Assembly: GCA_965248905.1 (NCBI GenBank)
Contig: CBDFKS010000004.1
Span: forward strand, 186,001 to 250,000
DNA length: 64,000 bases
Reading direction: 5' to 3'
DNA from: CBDFKS01 sp965248905
Lineage (GTDB): Bacteria > Chloroflexota > Dehalococcoidia > Lucifugimonadales > JAGWBF01
Shown: positions 37,521 through 46,494 of the stretch, piece by piece
Numbering within the stretch: the stretch's first letter is position 1
Layout of the letters: every line of letters begins with the position of its first letter
Position numbers and translations under genes: made by a program
The notes under the pieces: generated by a model
The model's database searches: none
What the model was told of the DNA's origin: nothing
What the model saw: the letters and a program-made list of their open reading frames with translations, nothing else

Positions 37521-37643
37521 GTAACTATGTCCAAACGGCCGAGATTGGCAGACCCTGTCCTTCGACAAGCTCAGGACGAGCGGATCAGATCACCTCGCCC
37601 GCTCGTGGTGAGCTTGTCGAACCACCCTTTGAGATAGTTACTT
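37521..37643. repeat. MITE-like repeat, copy A (about 123 bp)
   Basis: Nearly the same as 40990-41113. Outer ends are inverted (TAACTATGTCCAAACGG and, reverse complemented, TAACTATCTCAAAGGG). The inside has a second inverted pair (CCTTCGACAAGCTCAGGACG / CTCGTGGTGAGCTTGTCG type). No coding potential. It lies directly upstream of the hydantoinase start, so it may supply or disturb its promoter. Confidence 0.75.
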
Positions 37644-37886
37644 AGTGGCAGCCAGTATATCACACGGTAGCTTGCGGCTCGGAGTGGACTGCTTAGCTTG
37701 ACCGCGCAGAGGTCTGAGCCTACAATTGCCTCAAATCCCCCTCATCCCCGGCCCTTCTCCCTATGGGGAGAAGGGTGGCCGAAGGCCGAGGTGAGGGTTT
37801 GAAGCGGCATTGTCTCAATCCGTTTTACGGGTAGCAGCCAGCAGATGATCCTTCTACTCTGATGTTACATTTACAGGAGCGCCGAA

Positions 37887-38708
37887 ATGGCAGAGAGACC
37901 TCCAAGGCTTGAAGGAAAGGTGGCCATCGTTACCGGCGCCGGTTCCAGCGGCCCGGGTGTGGGCAACGGCAAGGCCACCGCAGTACTGTTTGCTCGTGAG
38001 GGCGCCAAGGTGCTACTGGTAGACGCGGTTGTGGAGCGAGCCAAAGAGACGCTGGCAATGATTAAGGACGAAGGTGGCGAGGCCTCGGTTTTCCAGGCTA
38101 ACGTGATCGACGACGGCGACTGTCACTCCATGGTGGACGCCGCCATCGAGCGATACGGCCGTCTCGATATTCTTGACAACAACGTGGGTATATCTCGGCG
38201 CGGCACAGTGCTAGAGATCAGCGAGAAGGACTGGGACCATGTGATGGCGGTCAACGTCAAAAGCATAGTCTTGGCCAGCCGCCATGCCATTCCCCGCATG
38301 ATCGAGACCGGTGGCGGCTCCATTATCAACGTCTCGTCTATAGCCGGCCTCAGAGCCCACAGCAGCACTCCGTATAGCACGTCGAAGGCTGCGGTCATTG
38401 GCCTGACCATGTCCATGGCCGCCGACCACGGTCGCGACAACGTAAGGGTGAACTGTATCGCTCCTGGACTGGTCTACACACCCATGGTGGCCAACCGCAT
38501 GGACGACGCACTGCGGGAGCACCGGAAGAACTCGGCCCCTCTGGGCACGGAAGGTACTGCATGGGACATTGGTGCGGCAGCTCTATACCTGGCCAGCGAC
38601 GAAGCCCGATGGGTCACTGGAGTTGTGTTGCCGGTGGATGCCGGACTGACTTCGGTTACCCCTGCCACCTACACGACCCTAGCGCAGCAACAATACGACC
38701 GCCGTTAA
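37887..38708 (+). CDS. Short-chain dehydrogenase/reductase (SDR)
   Basis: 273 residues, classical SDR. The cofactor loop is VTGAGSSGPGVGNGKA, longer than the usual TGxxxGIG by a few residues. It also has DNNVG (the NNAG position), catalytic Ser in INVSSIAG, Tyr and Lys in YSTSKAAVIG, and PVDAG near the end. Acts on an alcohol or ketone with NAD(P); substrate unknown. CAGGAGCGCC precedes the ATG. Followed 128 bp later by an MFS transporter, perhaps for uptake of the same compound. Confidence 0.92.
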   Translation: MAERPPRLEGKVAIVTGAGSSGPGVGNGKATAVLFAREGAKVLLVDAVVERAKETLAMIKDEGGEASVFQANVIDDGDCHSMVDAAIERYGRLDILDNNVGISRRGTVLEISEKDWDHVMAVNVKSIVLASRHAIPRMIETGGGSIINVSSIAGLRAHSSTPYSTSKAAVIGLTMSMAADHGRDNVRVNCIAPGLVYTPMVANRMDDALREHRKNSAPLGTEGTAWDIGAAALYLASDEARWVTGVVLPVDAGLTSVTPATYTTLAQQQYDRR

Positions 38709-38835
38709 GGAGAATTGGCCCTCCCAACCTGAAACATCCCTTTACTTTGTCTGAATCCTGTCTTATGGACTGTACCAGACTTACTCAAGCGCCCTGACCG
38801 GAACTGTCGCCTTTATTGATCGAGAGGAGAGCCGA

Positions 38836-40026
38836 ATGATTCGCGTCGCACCGGCCTGGCTCTCCGGCTATGCGTCTATGATTCTCCTGGGTATCCTCCT
38901 GGTTAACCTGGGGACGCAGCTTGGACGCAACGCCTACGGACTTACACTTCCCTCGATGCGAGACAGCCTTGAACTGTCCCACTTTCAAGAGGGGAGCCTT
39001 ATCACCGCGCTCTCCATCTTGAGCATGACGGGCTCCTTCGTCTTCGGCATGCTGGCGCCACGGTACGGCACCCGGTTCATCGTGGGAGTATCCTCCATCT
39101 GCCTGGGCGTAGCGATGATCTTTCTGGGAAGCTCCACCAGCTTCATGTTCGCTCTTGCCATGAGCGCTCTGGTCGGCTTCGCTACCGAGGGATGCACCAC
39201 GCCTGTCATGGGCCTGCTTTCGGTCTGGTTCGCATCCAAAAACAGGGGTACCATAGCGGGACTTGCGGCTTCTGGAGGTGGAGTGAGTTTCATCGTGATC
39301 GGCGCTATCGTCCCATGGCTCACGGGACGCGATGCCGAGGACGGCTGGCGCCATTCGTGGTATGGCTTAGCGGTGATAGTAATAGCTATTGGCGTGTTCT
39401 CTCTTCTTTTTCTCAGGGACCGCCCTGGACAAAGCGCTGAGACGGTACGGCCAACTAGAGTCTGGCCCATAGTGGCCTATAAAAGCCGCGCCATTTGGCT
39501 GATCGCCTTCCTGGCATTCTGCACGGGCTGGAGCGTCGCTCTTTATACGACCTTTTTCGGAGAATATCTTCAGGACGAGGGCTTTAGCGTCGATACCGCC
39601 GGCCGTCTCTGGGGCCTGTTCGGTTTATTGGGGATATTCAGTCCAATCCTCTGGGGCAGCATGTCCGACCGTTTGGGCCGCCGAAGCGGGTTCTTGCTCT
39701 CTTTCATCGTCTTTGGAACTGGGTGCCTGGTGCTGTGGCTCATCCCTGTTGTGGCCGGAATCGTAGCGGCTGTGGTGCTGCTGGGATTGACCTTTCGCGC
39801 AGCCTTTACCATTTGCGCGGCTTCGGCAGGGGACTATGTTGAACCCCAATTCTCCGCGGCGGCCTGGGGACTTATGGGAGTTGGAGCGGCGCTGGGTCAC
39901 TCCATAAGCCCCATCATCGCCGGGCGTCTCGCGGACGCCACAGATGACCTGGGACTTGTGTTCGCTCTGGCGGCGGCGGGCACTGCAGTGGGGGTATTCG
40001 GCTCTGTATTCTTGCGCCGTGCCTGA
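38836..40026 (+). CDS. MFS transporter
   Basis: 396 residues with about 12 hydrophobic segments in two six-helix halves. The cytoplasmic loop 2-3 motif is weak (APRYGTRF), the loop 8-9 motif is clear (GSMSDRLGRRSGF). Long first helix MILLGILLVNLGTQLGRNAYGL. Substrate cannot be read; the group resembles small organic-acid or sugar MFS proteins. GAGAGGAG upstream of the ATG. Unlike the MFS gene at 23411, this one is intact. Confidence 0.9.
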   Translation: MIRVAPAWLSGYASMILLGILLVNLGTQLGRNAYGLTLPSMRDSLELSHFQEGSLITALSILSMTGSFVFGMLAPRYGTRFIVGVSSICLGVAMIFLGSSTSFMFALAMSALVGFATEGCTTPVMGLLSVWFASKNRGTIAGLAASGGGVSFIVIGAIVPWLTGRDAEDGWRHSWYGLAVIVIAIGVFSLLFLRDRPGQSAETVRPTRVWPIVAYKSRAIWLIAFLAFCTGWSVALYTTFFGEYLQDEGFSVDTAGRLWGLFGLLGIFSPILWGSMSDRLGRRSGFLLSFIVFGTGCLVLWLIPVVAGIVAAVVLLGLTFRAAFTICAASAGDYVEPQFSAAAWGLMGVGAALGHSISPIIAGRLADATDDLGLVFALAAAGTAVGVFGSVFLRRA

Positions 40027-40069
40027 GTATAGCTGCTGATCTGTCTGAATTTCTAATGGGGAGTGAGGG

Positions 40070-40894
40070 CTACAAACTCTCCAGGAAGTGAATTACTTCA
40101 TCGGTGCATCGGTCCGGTATCAGTAGCTGGGCGCCGGCGCTTATTTGGGGGAAGACCACCATTCGACCGTTGGGAAGTAGGTTCTCGACCACCCTCTGCT
40201 CCTCGACCGGGCAGTTGAAAGCCTTGTCCCCAACCATGATCAAGGTGGGCACCTTAACCTTGGCATACATGTCAGGAATGTTCAGGGTTTCCAGTATTCG
40301 AGATATGCCGAACGCCACCTCGTGGGGAGTTTTGGCCTGCTCATCTATGTGCCACTCCCTGAGACTAGCAGGAGCCAGAGTCATGTCCATATTCACGTCG
40401 AAGGTGTCTATGAGCCACTGCCTGAGCCCCGTCTTCTCTATGGCTTCCGACCCAGTGAAGCCTTCCTTGGTCAGGAAGGTCACAGCCCGTCCGGCCACTA
40501 CTGAAGGCGTGTTCAGCACCGTGAGACTTATGATTCGGTCTGGGTGGTCGTTGGCGAAAACATAGCCCCACATCCCGCCGGACTCGAATCCGACCCAGTG
40601 GACCTTCTGGATGCCCAAATGGTCCATGAGGTTGAGGGCATCTTGTGCAAGGCGGTGCGCCGACCACTCGGCATCCTTTGGGGGAGCAGCGGAATGGCCG
40701 CAGCCCCGGACGTCCAATCGAACCACCCGGTACTTCCTGGAGAGGGCCGGCACCCACTGAGTCCACCACTTCATGCTCCTGCTGAACCCGTGGCACATCA
40801 AGATCGTCTCTCCCGGATCGGATATCCAGGGATCGCGAAAATCGTCCACATGGTAGTGAAGCTCGATACCGTCGTCGGTCTGCATTTTTGGCAT
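40070..40894 (-). CDS. Alpha/beta hydrolase fold protein, catalytic His apparently absent
   Basis: 274 residues. Oxyanion region CHGFSRSMKWW, nucleophile elbow WVGFESGGMWG (Ser in G-x-S-x-G), probable acid in LIMVGDKAFNCP. Near the C-terminus, where relatives have GHxxxxExP, this protein reads ISAGAQLLIPDRC, so the triad histidine seems replaced. It may be inactive, use another residue, or act as a non-hydrolytic member of the fold. AGGAGGGCC upstream of the ATG. Convergent with the MFS gene. Confidence 0.85.
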   Translation of the reverse strand: MPKMQTDDGIELHYHVDDFRDPWISDPGETILMCHGFSRSMKWWTQWVPALSRKYRVVRLDVRGCGHSAAPPKDAEWSAHRLAQDALNLMDHLGIQKVHWVGFESGGMWGYVFANDHPDRIISLTVLNTPSVVAGRAVTFLTKEGFTGSEAIEKTGLRQWLIDTFDVNMDMTLAPASLREWHIDEQAKTPHEVAFGISRILETLNIPDMYAKVKVPTLIMVGDKAFNCPVEEQRVVENLLPNGRMVVFPQISAGAQLLIPDRCTDEVIHFLESL

Positions 40895-40989
40895 AGTTCA
40901 GGCCCTCCTGTAATCAACTACAACCCTGAGAGATGTTTGCTTTGGTCACGCTGACGATAATGAAGTCTTTCGGACTACTTGACGTTTTA

Positions 40990-41113
40990 GTAACTGTCTC
41001 AAAACGGCCGAGATTGGCAGACCCTGTCCTTCGACAGGCTCAGGACGAGCGGGTGCGGTGATCTGATCCGCTCGTGGTGAGCCTGTCGAACCACCTTTTG
41101 AGATAGTTTCTTA
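40990..41113. repeat. MITE-like repeat, copy B (about 124 bp)
   Basis: Second copy of the unit at 37521-37643, with better terminal repeats (TAACTGTCTCAAAACGG and, reverse complemented, AAACTATCTCAAAAGG). The inner arms (CTTCGACAGGCTCAGGACG / GTGAGCCTGTCGAACC) pair. It lies in the roughly 390-bp gap between the divergent hydrolase and LLM genes, and I see nothing else in that gap apart from the AAAGGAGGTGG RBS at about 41270. Confidence 0.78.
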
Positions 41114-41285
41114 GTTGTAGAGCTCCTTACCATAGATATGATAGGTAGAGCCCGGCGCAGCGTCAAGCTTGACGGCCCTCTGAGGCACCACTACAATTGC
41201 TATCAACGAGCGCTATAGCCGTTCCCCGCCGCAGATCCGAAACATCCAGTATCTGGCCGCGTCAGCCTTCAAAGGAGGTGGCCCT

Positions 41286-42470
41286 ATGACCCAGCAACCA
41301 AACGGATCAAGGGAGCAGGTAGAGGTCTACTTCCACTCACAGCAGCCCTACACCCACGTCACCGACGAGGAGCTCGCCCAGTATCCCGCCGGCCGCCTAG
41401 TTTTTCCCAACACCTATTTCGACCCGGAGAAGGCCCACGCGCTGTACAACGACTACCATGAGCAGTACGCCTTCGCCGATGAGGTGGGCTTCGACGGCAT
41501 CATGACCAATGAGCACCACACCTTCTATGGGAACATGAAGCCTTCCGCAAACCTGGATGCGGCGGTAATCAGTAAGATCACCCGTAATGTCAAGATCGCC
41601 ATCCTCGGCAATATCATTCCTATCAACGACCCTATAAGAATGGCCGAAGAGATAGCTATGCTGGACTGCTATTCAGGGGGCAGGCTCGTCTCCGGGTTCG
41701 TGCGCGGGGGAGCAGCCGAAACCCTCCAGTCAGGCCTGGACCCCACGGAGAACCGGGAGCGCTTCGAGGAGGCCCACGACCTCATCATCAAGTGCTGGAC
41801 CACTCCGGGCCCTTTCCGCCACGAGGGCAAGTACTACCACTACCGGATAGTGAATCCATGGGTATTGCCCATGCAGAAGCCCCATCCACCCATCTGGTTC
41901 CCCGGTGGCAGCAGTCCTGAGAGCGTGATGTGGGCGGCAAGGCATGGCTACGCATACATGAACCTGGGCGCCTTGATAGAGCTGACCAGGGAACTGAAAC
42001 AGATATACATCGACACCGCCCATGAGGTTGGATTCAAGCCAGGCCCAGAGCACTTCGGATATCAGCTTCGAGCCTTAGTGGCCGATACCGACGAGAAGGC
42101 CCAGGAGCTGGGAGAGGCATTCCTCTGGACTCAAGACCATCGCATGAGAGGCCCAAGAGAGCACAACGATCCACCAGGCTACCAGTCACGAGCGGCGAGA
42201 ACCCTGCAGATGAAGAGAGTAGGTGCTGGTGCGCCAGGTACAAGACTCACCTACCAGGAGCTTCAGGACCTTAATGCCATCGTAGTGGGTAGCCCGGAGA
42301 CGGTCATACGGAAGCTCACCACCACGATAGAGCACCTCAGCCCCGGATATCTGATCCTCATCGGCATTGACGGGCCCATACCCCACAAAGACGTGTTGCG
42401 GTCCATCGAGCTTATGGGGACAGAGGTCATTCCCGCTCTGCACGAGATCAAGTTGCAGCCCTACGAATAG
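41286..42470 (+). CDS. LLM-class flavin-dependent monooxygenase (first of three)
   Basis: 394 residues of the bacterial luciferase-like TIM-barrel family. Diagnostic segments: FADEVGFDGIMTNEHHTFYG (strand 2 region), PIRMAEEIAMLDCYSGGRL, RFEEAHDLIIKCW, HPPIWFPGGSSPES. Uses reduced flavin and O2 to cleave or hydroxylate carbon, sulfur or nitrogen compounds; a flavin reductase is not in the window. AAAGGAGGTGGCCCT gives a very strong RBS. First gene of a same-strand run with cyclase, RidA, sulfite-oxidase-like and selenoprotein genes. Confidence 0.93.
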   Translation: MTQQPNGSREQVEVYFHSQQPYTHVTDEELAQYPAGRLVFPNTYFDPEKAHALYNDYHEQYAFADEVGFDGIMTNEHHTFYGNMKPSANLDAAVISKITRNVKIAILGNIIPINDPIRMAEEIAMLDCYSGGRLVSGFVRGGAAETLQSGLDPTENRERFEEAHDLIIKCWTTPGPFRHEGKYYHYRIVNPWVLPMQKPHPPIWFPGGSSPESVMWAARHGYAYMNLGALIELTRELKQIYIDTAHEVGFKPGPEHFGYQLRALVADTDEKAQELGEAFLWTQDHRMRGPREHNDPPGYQSRAARTLQMKRVGAGAPGTRLTYQELQDLNAIVVGSPETVIRKLTTTIEHLSPGYLILIGIDGPIPHKDVLRSIELMGTEVIPALHEIKLQPYE

Positions 42471-42530
42471 GCCGCCAATTACCCATCGCAGTTCAGGTCA
42501 TTATTTACTCGGACACTGAAGGGAGGAGTT

Positions 42531-43484
42531 ATGGCCACCAAAACACTCACGGAGCAAGAGGTTCTCGGCTATTTCAAGTCCCTCTCCAACTGGGGACGCT
42601 GGGGGAAGGAGGACCAGCTCGGCACCCGAAATCACATCACTCCTGAGAAGACCAAGCGAGCCGCCCAGCTAGTCCGCGATGGAGTTACTATCAGCGCGGC
42701 CCGGGAGATCGTATATGATGCAGCACCCGATGTGTGGCCCTTTCCGCCGATACACTACATGCTAGAGAGCGGAGAGCAATGGGCCAGCGGTGACAAGGTC
42801 AGCGCCCACAGCCTTGCCGGCTCCATGGACTTCATTGGTGTGGCCTTTCACGGCATGAGCATCACCCACATGGACAGCCTGGCCCACATTTTCTGGGAAG
42901 GCAAGATGTATAACGGGTGGCCCGCCCATCTGATTTCCACGAGTCTGGGCGCCACAGTAGAGTCCATAGACCTATTGAAGGACGGGATAGTTAGCCGTGG
43001 AGTGTTGGTAGATGTCCCTATGATTAGGGGCATTGACTGGGTGGAGCGAGGTGAGGGGGTGATGCCCGAGGACATAGAGGCTGCCGAGAAGCAGTGCGGA
43101 TTTCGTGTGGAGGAAGGGGATGTACTGCTCATACGCACCGGCCAGCTCAAGCGGCGCAATGTGGAGGGGCCAGTAAGTCTCTTCGATGAAGGCTCGACCG
43201 CCTGCCATGCCGCCTGTTTGCCCCTGTTTCATGAACGAAGCATCGCCGTTCTGGGGTCTGACACAGGCAACGACATCATCCCCGCCATATACCCCAACGT
43301 ACCCAACCCGATCCACCAGGTGGGTATCGTGGGTATGGGGCTTTGGATCCTGGATAACGCCGACTTCGAGAACCTGGCCGGTGCTTGCCAGCAGAGAAAC
43401 CGGTGGGAGTTCTTGATCTCCATAAATCCGCTGAGGTTGCACAATGGGACCGGATCCCCTGTTAACCCCATAGTGACTTTCTAG
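42531..43484 (+). CDS. Cyclase-family metal-dependent hydrolase (kynurenine formamidase-like)
   Basis: 317 residues. The metal motif is seen as GMSITHMDSLAHIFWEGKMYN, which corresponds to the family HxGTHxDxxxH with the first His replaced by Met. GVLVDVPMIRG and VLLIRTG strands and a second His in STACHAACLPLFHE follow. The family hydrolyses N-formylkynurenine and cyclic imides or isatin. ATG with GGGAGG upstream, 60 bp after the LLM gene. Probably hydrolyses a product of the monooxygenase; inference. Confidence 0.87.
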   Translation: MATKTLTEQEVLGYFKSLSNWGRWGKEDQLGTRNHITPEKTKRAAQLVRDGVTISAAREIVYDAAPDVWPFPPIHYMLESGEQWASGDKVSAHSLAGSMDFIGVAFHGMSITHMDSLAHIFWEGKMYNGWPAHLISTSLGATVESIDLLKDGIVSRGVLVDVPMIRGIDWVERGEGVMPEDIEAAEKQCGFRVEEGDVLLIRTGQLKRRNVEGPVSLFDEGSTACHAACLPLFHERSIAVLGSDTGNDIIPAIYPNVPNPIHQVGIVGMGLWILDNADFENLAGACQQRNRWEFLISINPLRLHNGTGSPVNPIVTF

Positions 43485-43573
43485 GCGGCGAGCGCTTCTC
43501 GATACTTGAGAACTGGTACTAAGACTAAGCAGTTGCCCGTCTATCCGAATCTTAATTTCGACAAGGAGGAACC

Positions 43574-43963
43574 ATGGCCAAGAAGACCGTAATCAGCCCA
43601 GCCGGTATGCCCGCACTCACTTCGCCCCTGTCTAGAGCTATTGTAGTAGGGGACCTGGTCTTTGTTTCCGGGACCGGACCCAGCAATAATCCTGCCACGG
43701 GAGCATTTGACCCGGACATCGGGCTTCAGGTCCGTAGCTGCCTCGAGACCATCAAAGAGATACTGGAGGCCGCCGGCAGCTCCCTTAGCAACGTGGTAGC
43801 CGTAACCTCATATCTGAAGAACGCCAGCCTCTTTGCGGGCTACAACGAGGAGTACCGGAAGTTCTTCCCCACCGACCCGCCTACACGGACAACTCTCCAG
43901 GCGGAGCTGATGCGACCAGACATGCTAGTGGAGATCACTGCTACCGCGTTTATATCGCGGTAA
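43574..43963 (+). CDS. RidA-family protein (enamine/imine deaminase)
   Basis: 129 residues, a full RidA/YjgF domain: LVFVSGTGPSNNPATG, SCLETIKEILEAAGSSLSNV, and the conserved arginine in PPTRTTLQAEL (about 107) that binds the substrate carboxylate. The family hydrolyses reactive enamines/imines to ketones and ammonia, or aminoacrylates in pyrimidine-like degradation. AAGGAGG precedes the ATG. Its place after the cyclase gene suggests a nitrogen-containing substrate for this operon. Confidence 0.92.
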   Translation: MAKKTVISPAGMPALTSPLSRAIVVGDLVFVSGTGPSNNPATGAFDPDIGLQVRSCLETIKEILEAAGSSLSNVVAVTSYLKNASLFAGYNEEYRKFFPTDPPTRTTLQAELMRPDMLVEITATAFISR

Positions 43964-44033
43964 GCAGATTGTCAGAAGGGTTTTTACCTTGGCATCGTGC
44001 TCGGCCGTAAACCCGGCTGTGCGGAGGATATAG

Positions 44034-45146
44034 ATGAGCCAGCAGACTACGGGCAGCCGATTCCCGGTCGTAGGCGATGGAGGAGGACTGGCCCAAGAAG
44101 ATAGCTTCTACAAAGAAGAGGTCCAGCTGGCTCTTCGCAACAAGGGTATGCCTCTCGAAGGGCTCCGCTACTCTATCACGCCCACAGGGATGCACTATCT
44201 CCTTGTTCACTTCGACATCCCTTACGTGGACATCCGGGACTGGCGTCTCGATATAGGTGGGCTGGTGTCCAAACCAATAAGCCTGAACATGGACCAGATC
44301 ATGGAGCGACCTTCTGTCACCGTTCCCGTTACCATGGAGTGCGCGGGAAATGGGCGCGCCCTCCTCAGCCCTCGTCCCATCAGTCAGCCCTGGTCCGTAG
44401 AAGCAATCGGCACCGCCGAGTGGACGGGAACACCTCTCAAGGGAGTCCTGGAAGACGCGGGTATCAGTAAGAGTGCCGTAGAGATACTCTTCACCGGGCT
44501 TGACCAGGGCATCCAGGGGAATGAGGTCCACTACTATCAGCGCGGCCTGAGCCTGAAGGACGCTACCCGCGACGAAGTGCTGCTAGCATATCAGATGAAC
44601 GGACAGCCCCTGGAGCCCCAGCATGGCTTTCCCTTGCGACTAATAGTGCCCGGCTGGTACGGTATGACCAGCGTCAAGTGGCTGGACCGTATTGATGCAA
44701 TCGCCGAGCCATTTCAGGGCTATCAAGTAGCACACACGTACAGATACGCTCAGTCAGCCGACGACCCGGGAGAACCGGTGAGTACGATCAACGTCAGAGC
44801 ACTCATGGCGCCTCCAGGCATCCCAGACTTTCTGACCCGTACTCGGTTGGTCCGTGCGGGACAGGTCGAGCTGATCGGTAGGGCTTGGGCAGGCAGACTG
44901 GGTATTTCTCGCGTAGAGGTCAGCGTGGACGGCGGCGCTAGTTGGTCTGATACCCAAATGGACGAGCAGGTCTCGCCTTACGCATGGCGTGGATGGTCGT
45001 ACCAGTGGGGCGCAGAGCCTGGGCGGTCAACATTGTGCGTTCGCGCCACCGACACTGAAGGAAACGTACAGCCCTTCGAGCAGCCCTGGAATTTTCAGGG
45101 CATGGGCAACAACATGGTCCAGCGTGTGGACGTGATAGTGGAGTAG
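44034..45146 (+). CDS. Sulfite-oxidase-like molybdopterin enzyme
   Basis: 370 residues. The Mo-ligand cysteine lies in VTMECAGNGRALL (about 103), preceded by the YVDIRDWRLDIGGLV entry of the oxidoreductase molybdopterin domain. PGWYGMTSVKWLDRI closes it, and a Mo-co dimerisation (Ig-like) domain follows (about 245-370, VEVSVDGGASWSD). No signal or Tat peptide, so probably cytoplasmic, unlike classic SorA. The family oxidises sulfite or reduces sulfoxides and related compounds. 12 bp before the selenoprotein gene, so probably co-translated. Confidence 0.92.
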   Translation: MSQQTTGSRFPVVGDGGGLAQEDSFYKEEVQLALRNKGMPLEGLRYSITPTGMHYLLVHFDIPYVDIRDWRLDIGGLVSKPISLNMDQIMERPSVTVPVTMECAGNGRALLSPRPISQPWSVEAIGTAEWTGTPLKGVLEDAGISKSAVEILFTGLDQGIQGNEVHYYQRGLSLKDATRDEVLLAYQMNGQPLEPQHGFPLRLIVPGWYGMTSVKWLDRIDAIAEPFQGYQVAHTYRYAQSADDPGEPVSTINVRALMAPPGIPDFLTRTRLVRAGQVELIGRAWAGRLGISRVEVSVDGGASWSDTQMDEQVSPYAWRGWSYQWGAEPGRSTLCVRATDTEGNVQPFEQPWNFQGMGNNMVQRVDVIVE

Positions 45147-45158
45147 GAGCGGAACATC

Positions 45159-46361
45159 ATGCCTAAACTAGAGTATCTGGCCGAGGAACCACGACGGAGC
45201 ATCCTCTTCTATCCATGCCTTGAATTCGACACAACACCATGGACACCGATGCAAAAGGAGCTGTCCCAGAGCAAGGTGGCCCTGATCACCAGCTCTGCGG
45301 TCCACCTCCGTACGGACAAACCCTTCCTGATCCATGAAAGGTCGCAAGGGGACTCTTCCTATCGAGTAATCCCTTCCAGCTCAGAGGCGAAAGACATAGT
45401 CCAGAGCCATGTGAGCATAGGCTTCGACAGGACAGGCGTCTACCGGGACATCAATATCGTGTTCCCATTGGACCGATTGCGTGAGCTGGTTCAGCGGGGC
45501 ATGATCGGCAACCTAGCCGAGAACTTCTACTCCTTCAATGGGGCCTCCCATATCAATCCACGCCCCCTTATGGAAGATATTGCCCCGGAGCTGGCACGAC
45601 GACTCAAAGCCGAGGGAGTGGACGTTGTGCTGCTAACCCCTATCTGACCGGGATGTACGCACGCTGTAAGCGTGCTTGCCAGGCGGCTTGAAGAGCTCGG
45701 CCTTACCACGATCGCAATCGCCATAATCCGGGAGCACGCCGAAAAGGTAAATCCACCGAGAGCCTTATTCGTTCCCTTCGCTATGGGGTTTACCTTGGGC
45801 AGGCCCAATGACCCCGATCTGCAACACAGAGTGCTGGCTTCGGCATTCGACCTGCTGGATCGTCAAAATGGCCCGGTTCTGGAGGATTTCCCAGAGGAGC
45901 AGGCGCCTGAGTTGCTGCCCCAGTCCTCAACTGTTTCCACTACTAAGCAATTCTCCCTCGATAACACAGCCGATGAGGTGACAGCCCTGCGAGGCTGCTA
46001 CGAGCTATGGGTTCAAGAGCACGAAGGCGCGACGGCTGTGGGTCTTAGCGGCATACCCCAGCGAAGATTTCGAGGAGTCGTGCGCTTTCTTGAAGGCTAC
46101 GCCGGTGACGAGGACGTGGACATGAAGGAGAGGCCTGCCGATATATCGGTGGACCAGTTCATTCGATATTGTATCGATGACCTGAAAGCATTCTACTACG
46201 AGGCCCGAATGATACAGAGTCCCGACAGTCAGGAGAAGGACCTGCACGAGTGGTTCTGGGGCAAGACAGCCGCTGCATCCCTGATCAAAAAGGTGGCCGA
46301 GCGCATCGACGCCAAAGCAGAGCCACTAAACAAGTCCACGGCCTACGGCATCGCCCGCTGA
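45159..46361 (+). CDS. GrdB/PrdB-like reductase, probable selenoprotein with in-frame UGA (Sec163)
   Basis: One 400-codon frame from ATG 45159 (GGAG upstream, 12 bp after the preceding stop) to the stop at 46361, with a TGA at 45645-45647. Part 1: KVALITSSAVHLRTDKPF, YRVIPSS, DINIVFPLDRLRELV, IAPELARRLKAEGVDVVLLTPI. Part 2 resumes in the same frame: U-PGCTHAVSVLARRLEELGL, then KVNPPRALFVPFAMG and LGRPNDPDLQHRVL. These are the hallmarks of the glycine/sarcosine/betaine reductase selenoprotein B family, in which Sec or Cys stands at this point; here it would form a U-x-x-C redox motif. A SECIS-like hairpin follows at once. The C-terminal 170 residues (CYELWVQEHEG, ISVDQFIRYCIDDLKAFYYEA) are less typical. 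Known members are parts of reductases using selenol chemistry; substrate here unknown. Alternative: a nonsense mutation, made unlikely by the motif and hairpin. Confidence 0.87.
45645..45675 (+). promoter_or_regulatory. UGA codon and bacterial SECIS-like stem-loop
   Basis: The TGA (45645-45647) is followed by 11 bases and then a perfect 7-bp stem: GCACGCT (45659-45665) with AGCGTGC (45669-45675), loop GTA. The loop starts 19 bases after the TGA and its first base is G followed by U, matching the known bacterial SECIS consensus (short loop beginning with G at about 16-37 bases). It lies within coding sequence, as bacterial SECIS elements do. Confidence 0.78.
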
Positions 46362-46494
46362 AACCAAATTACAAAACCACAACGCATAGGATCATGTCAA
46401 TTCCCCAAGTCTCTTAATCACCGTCATTCTGAGCGACAACGAAGAATCTTAGTCGCCTAGGAGAGATCTTGGCAAGAACATTAGGAGGTCAACC

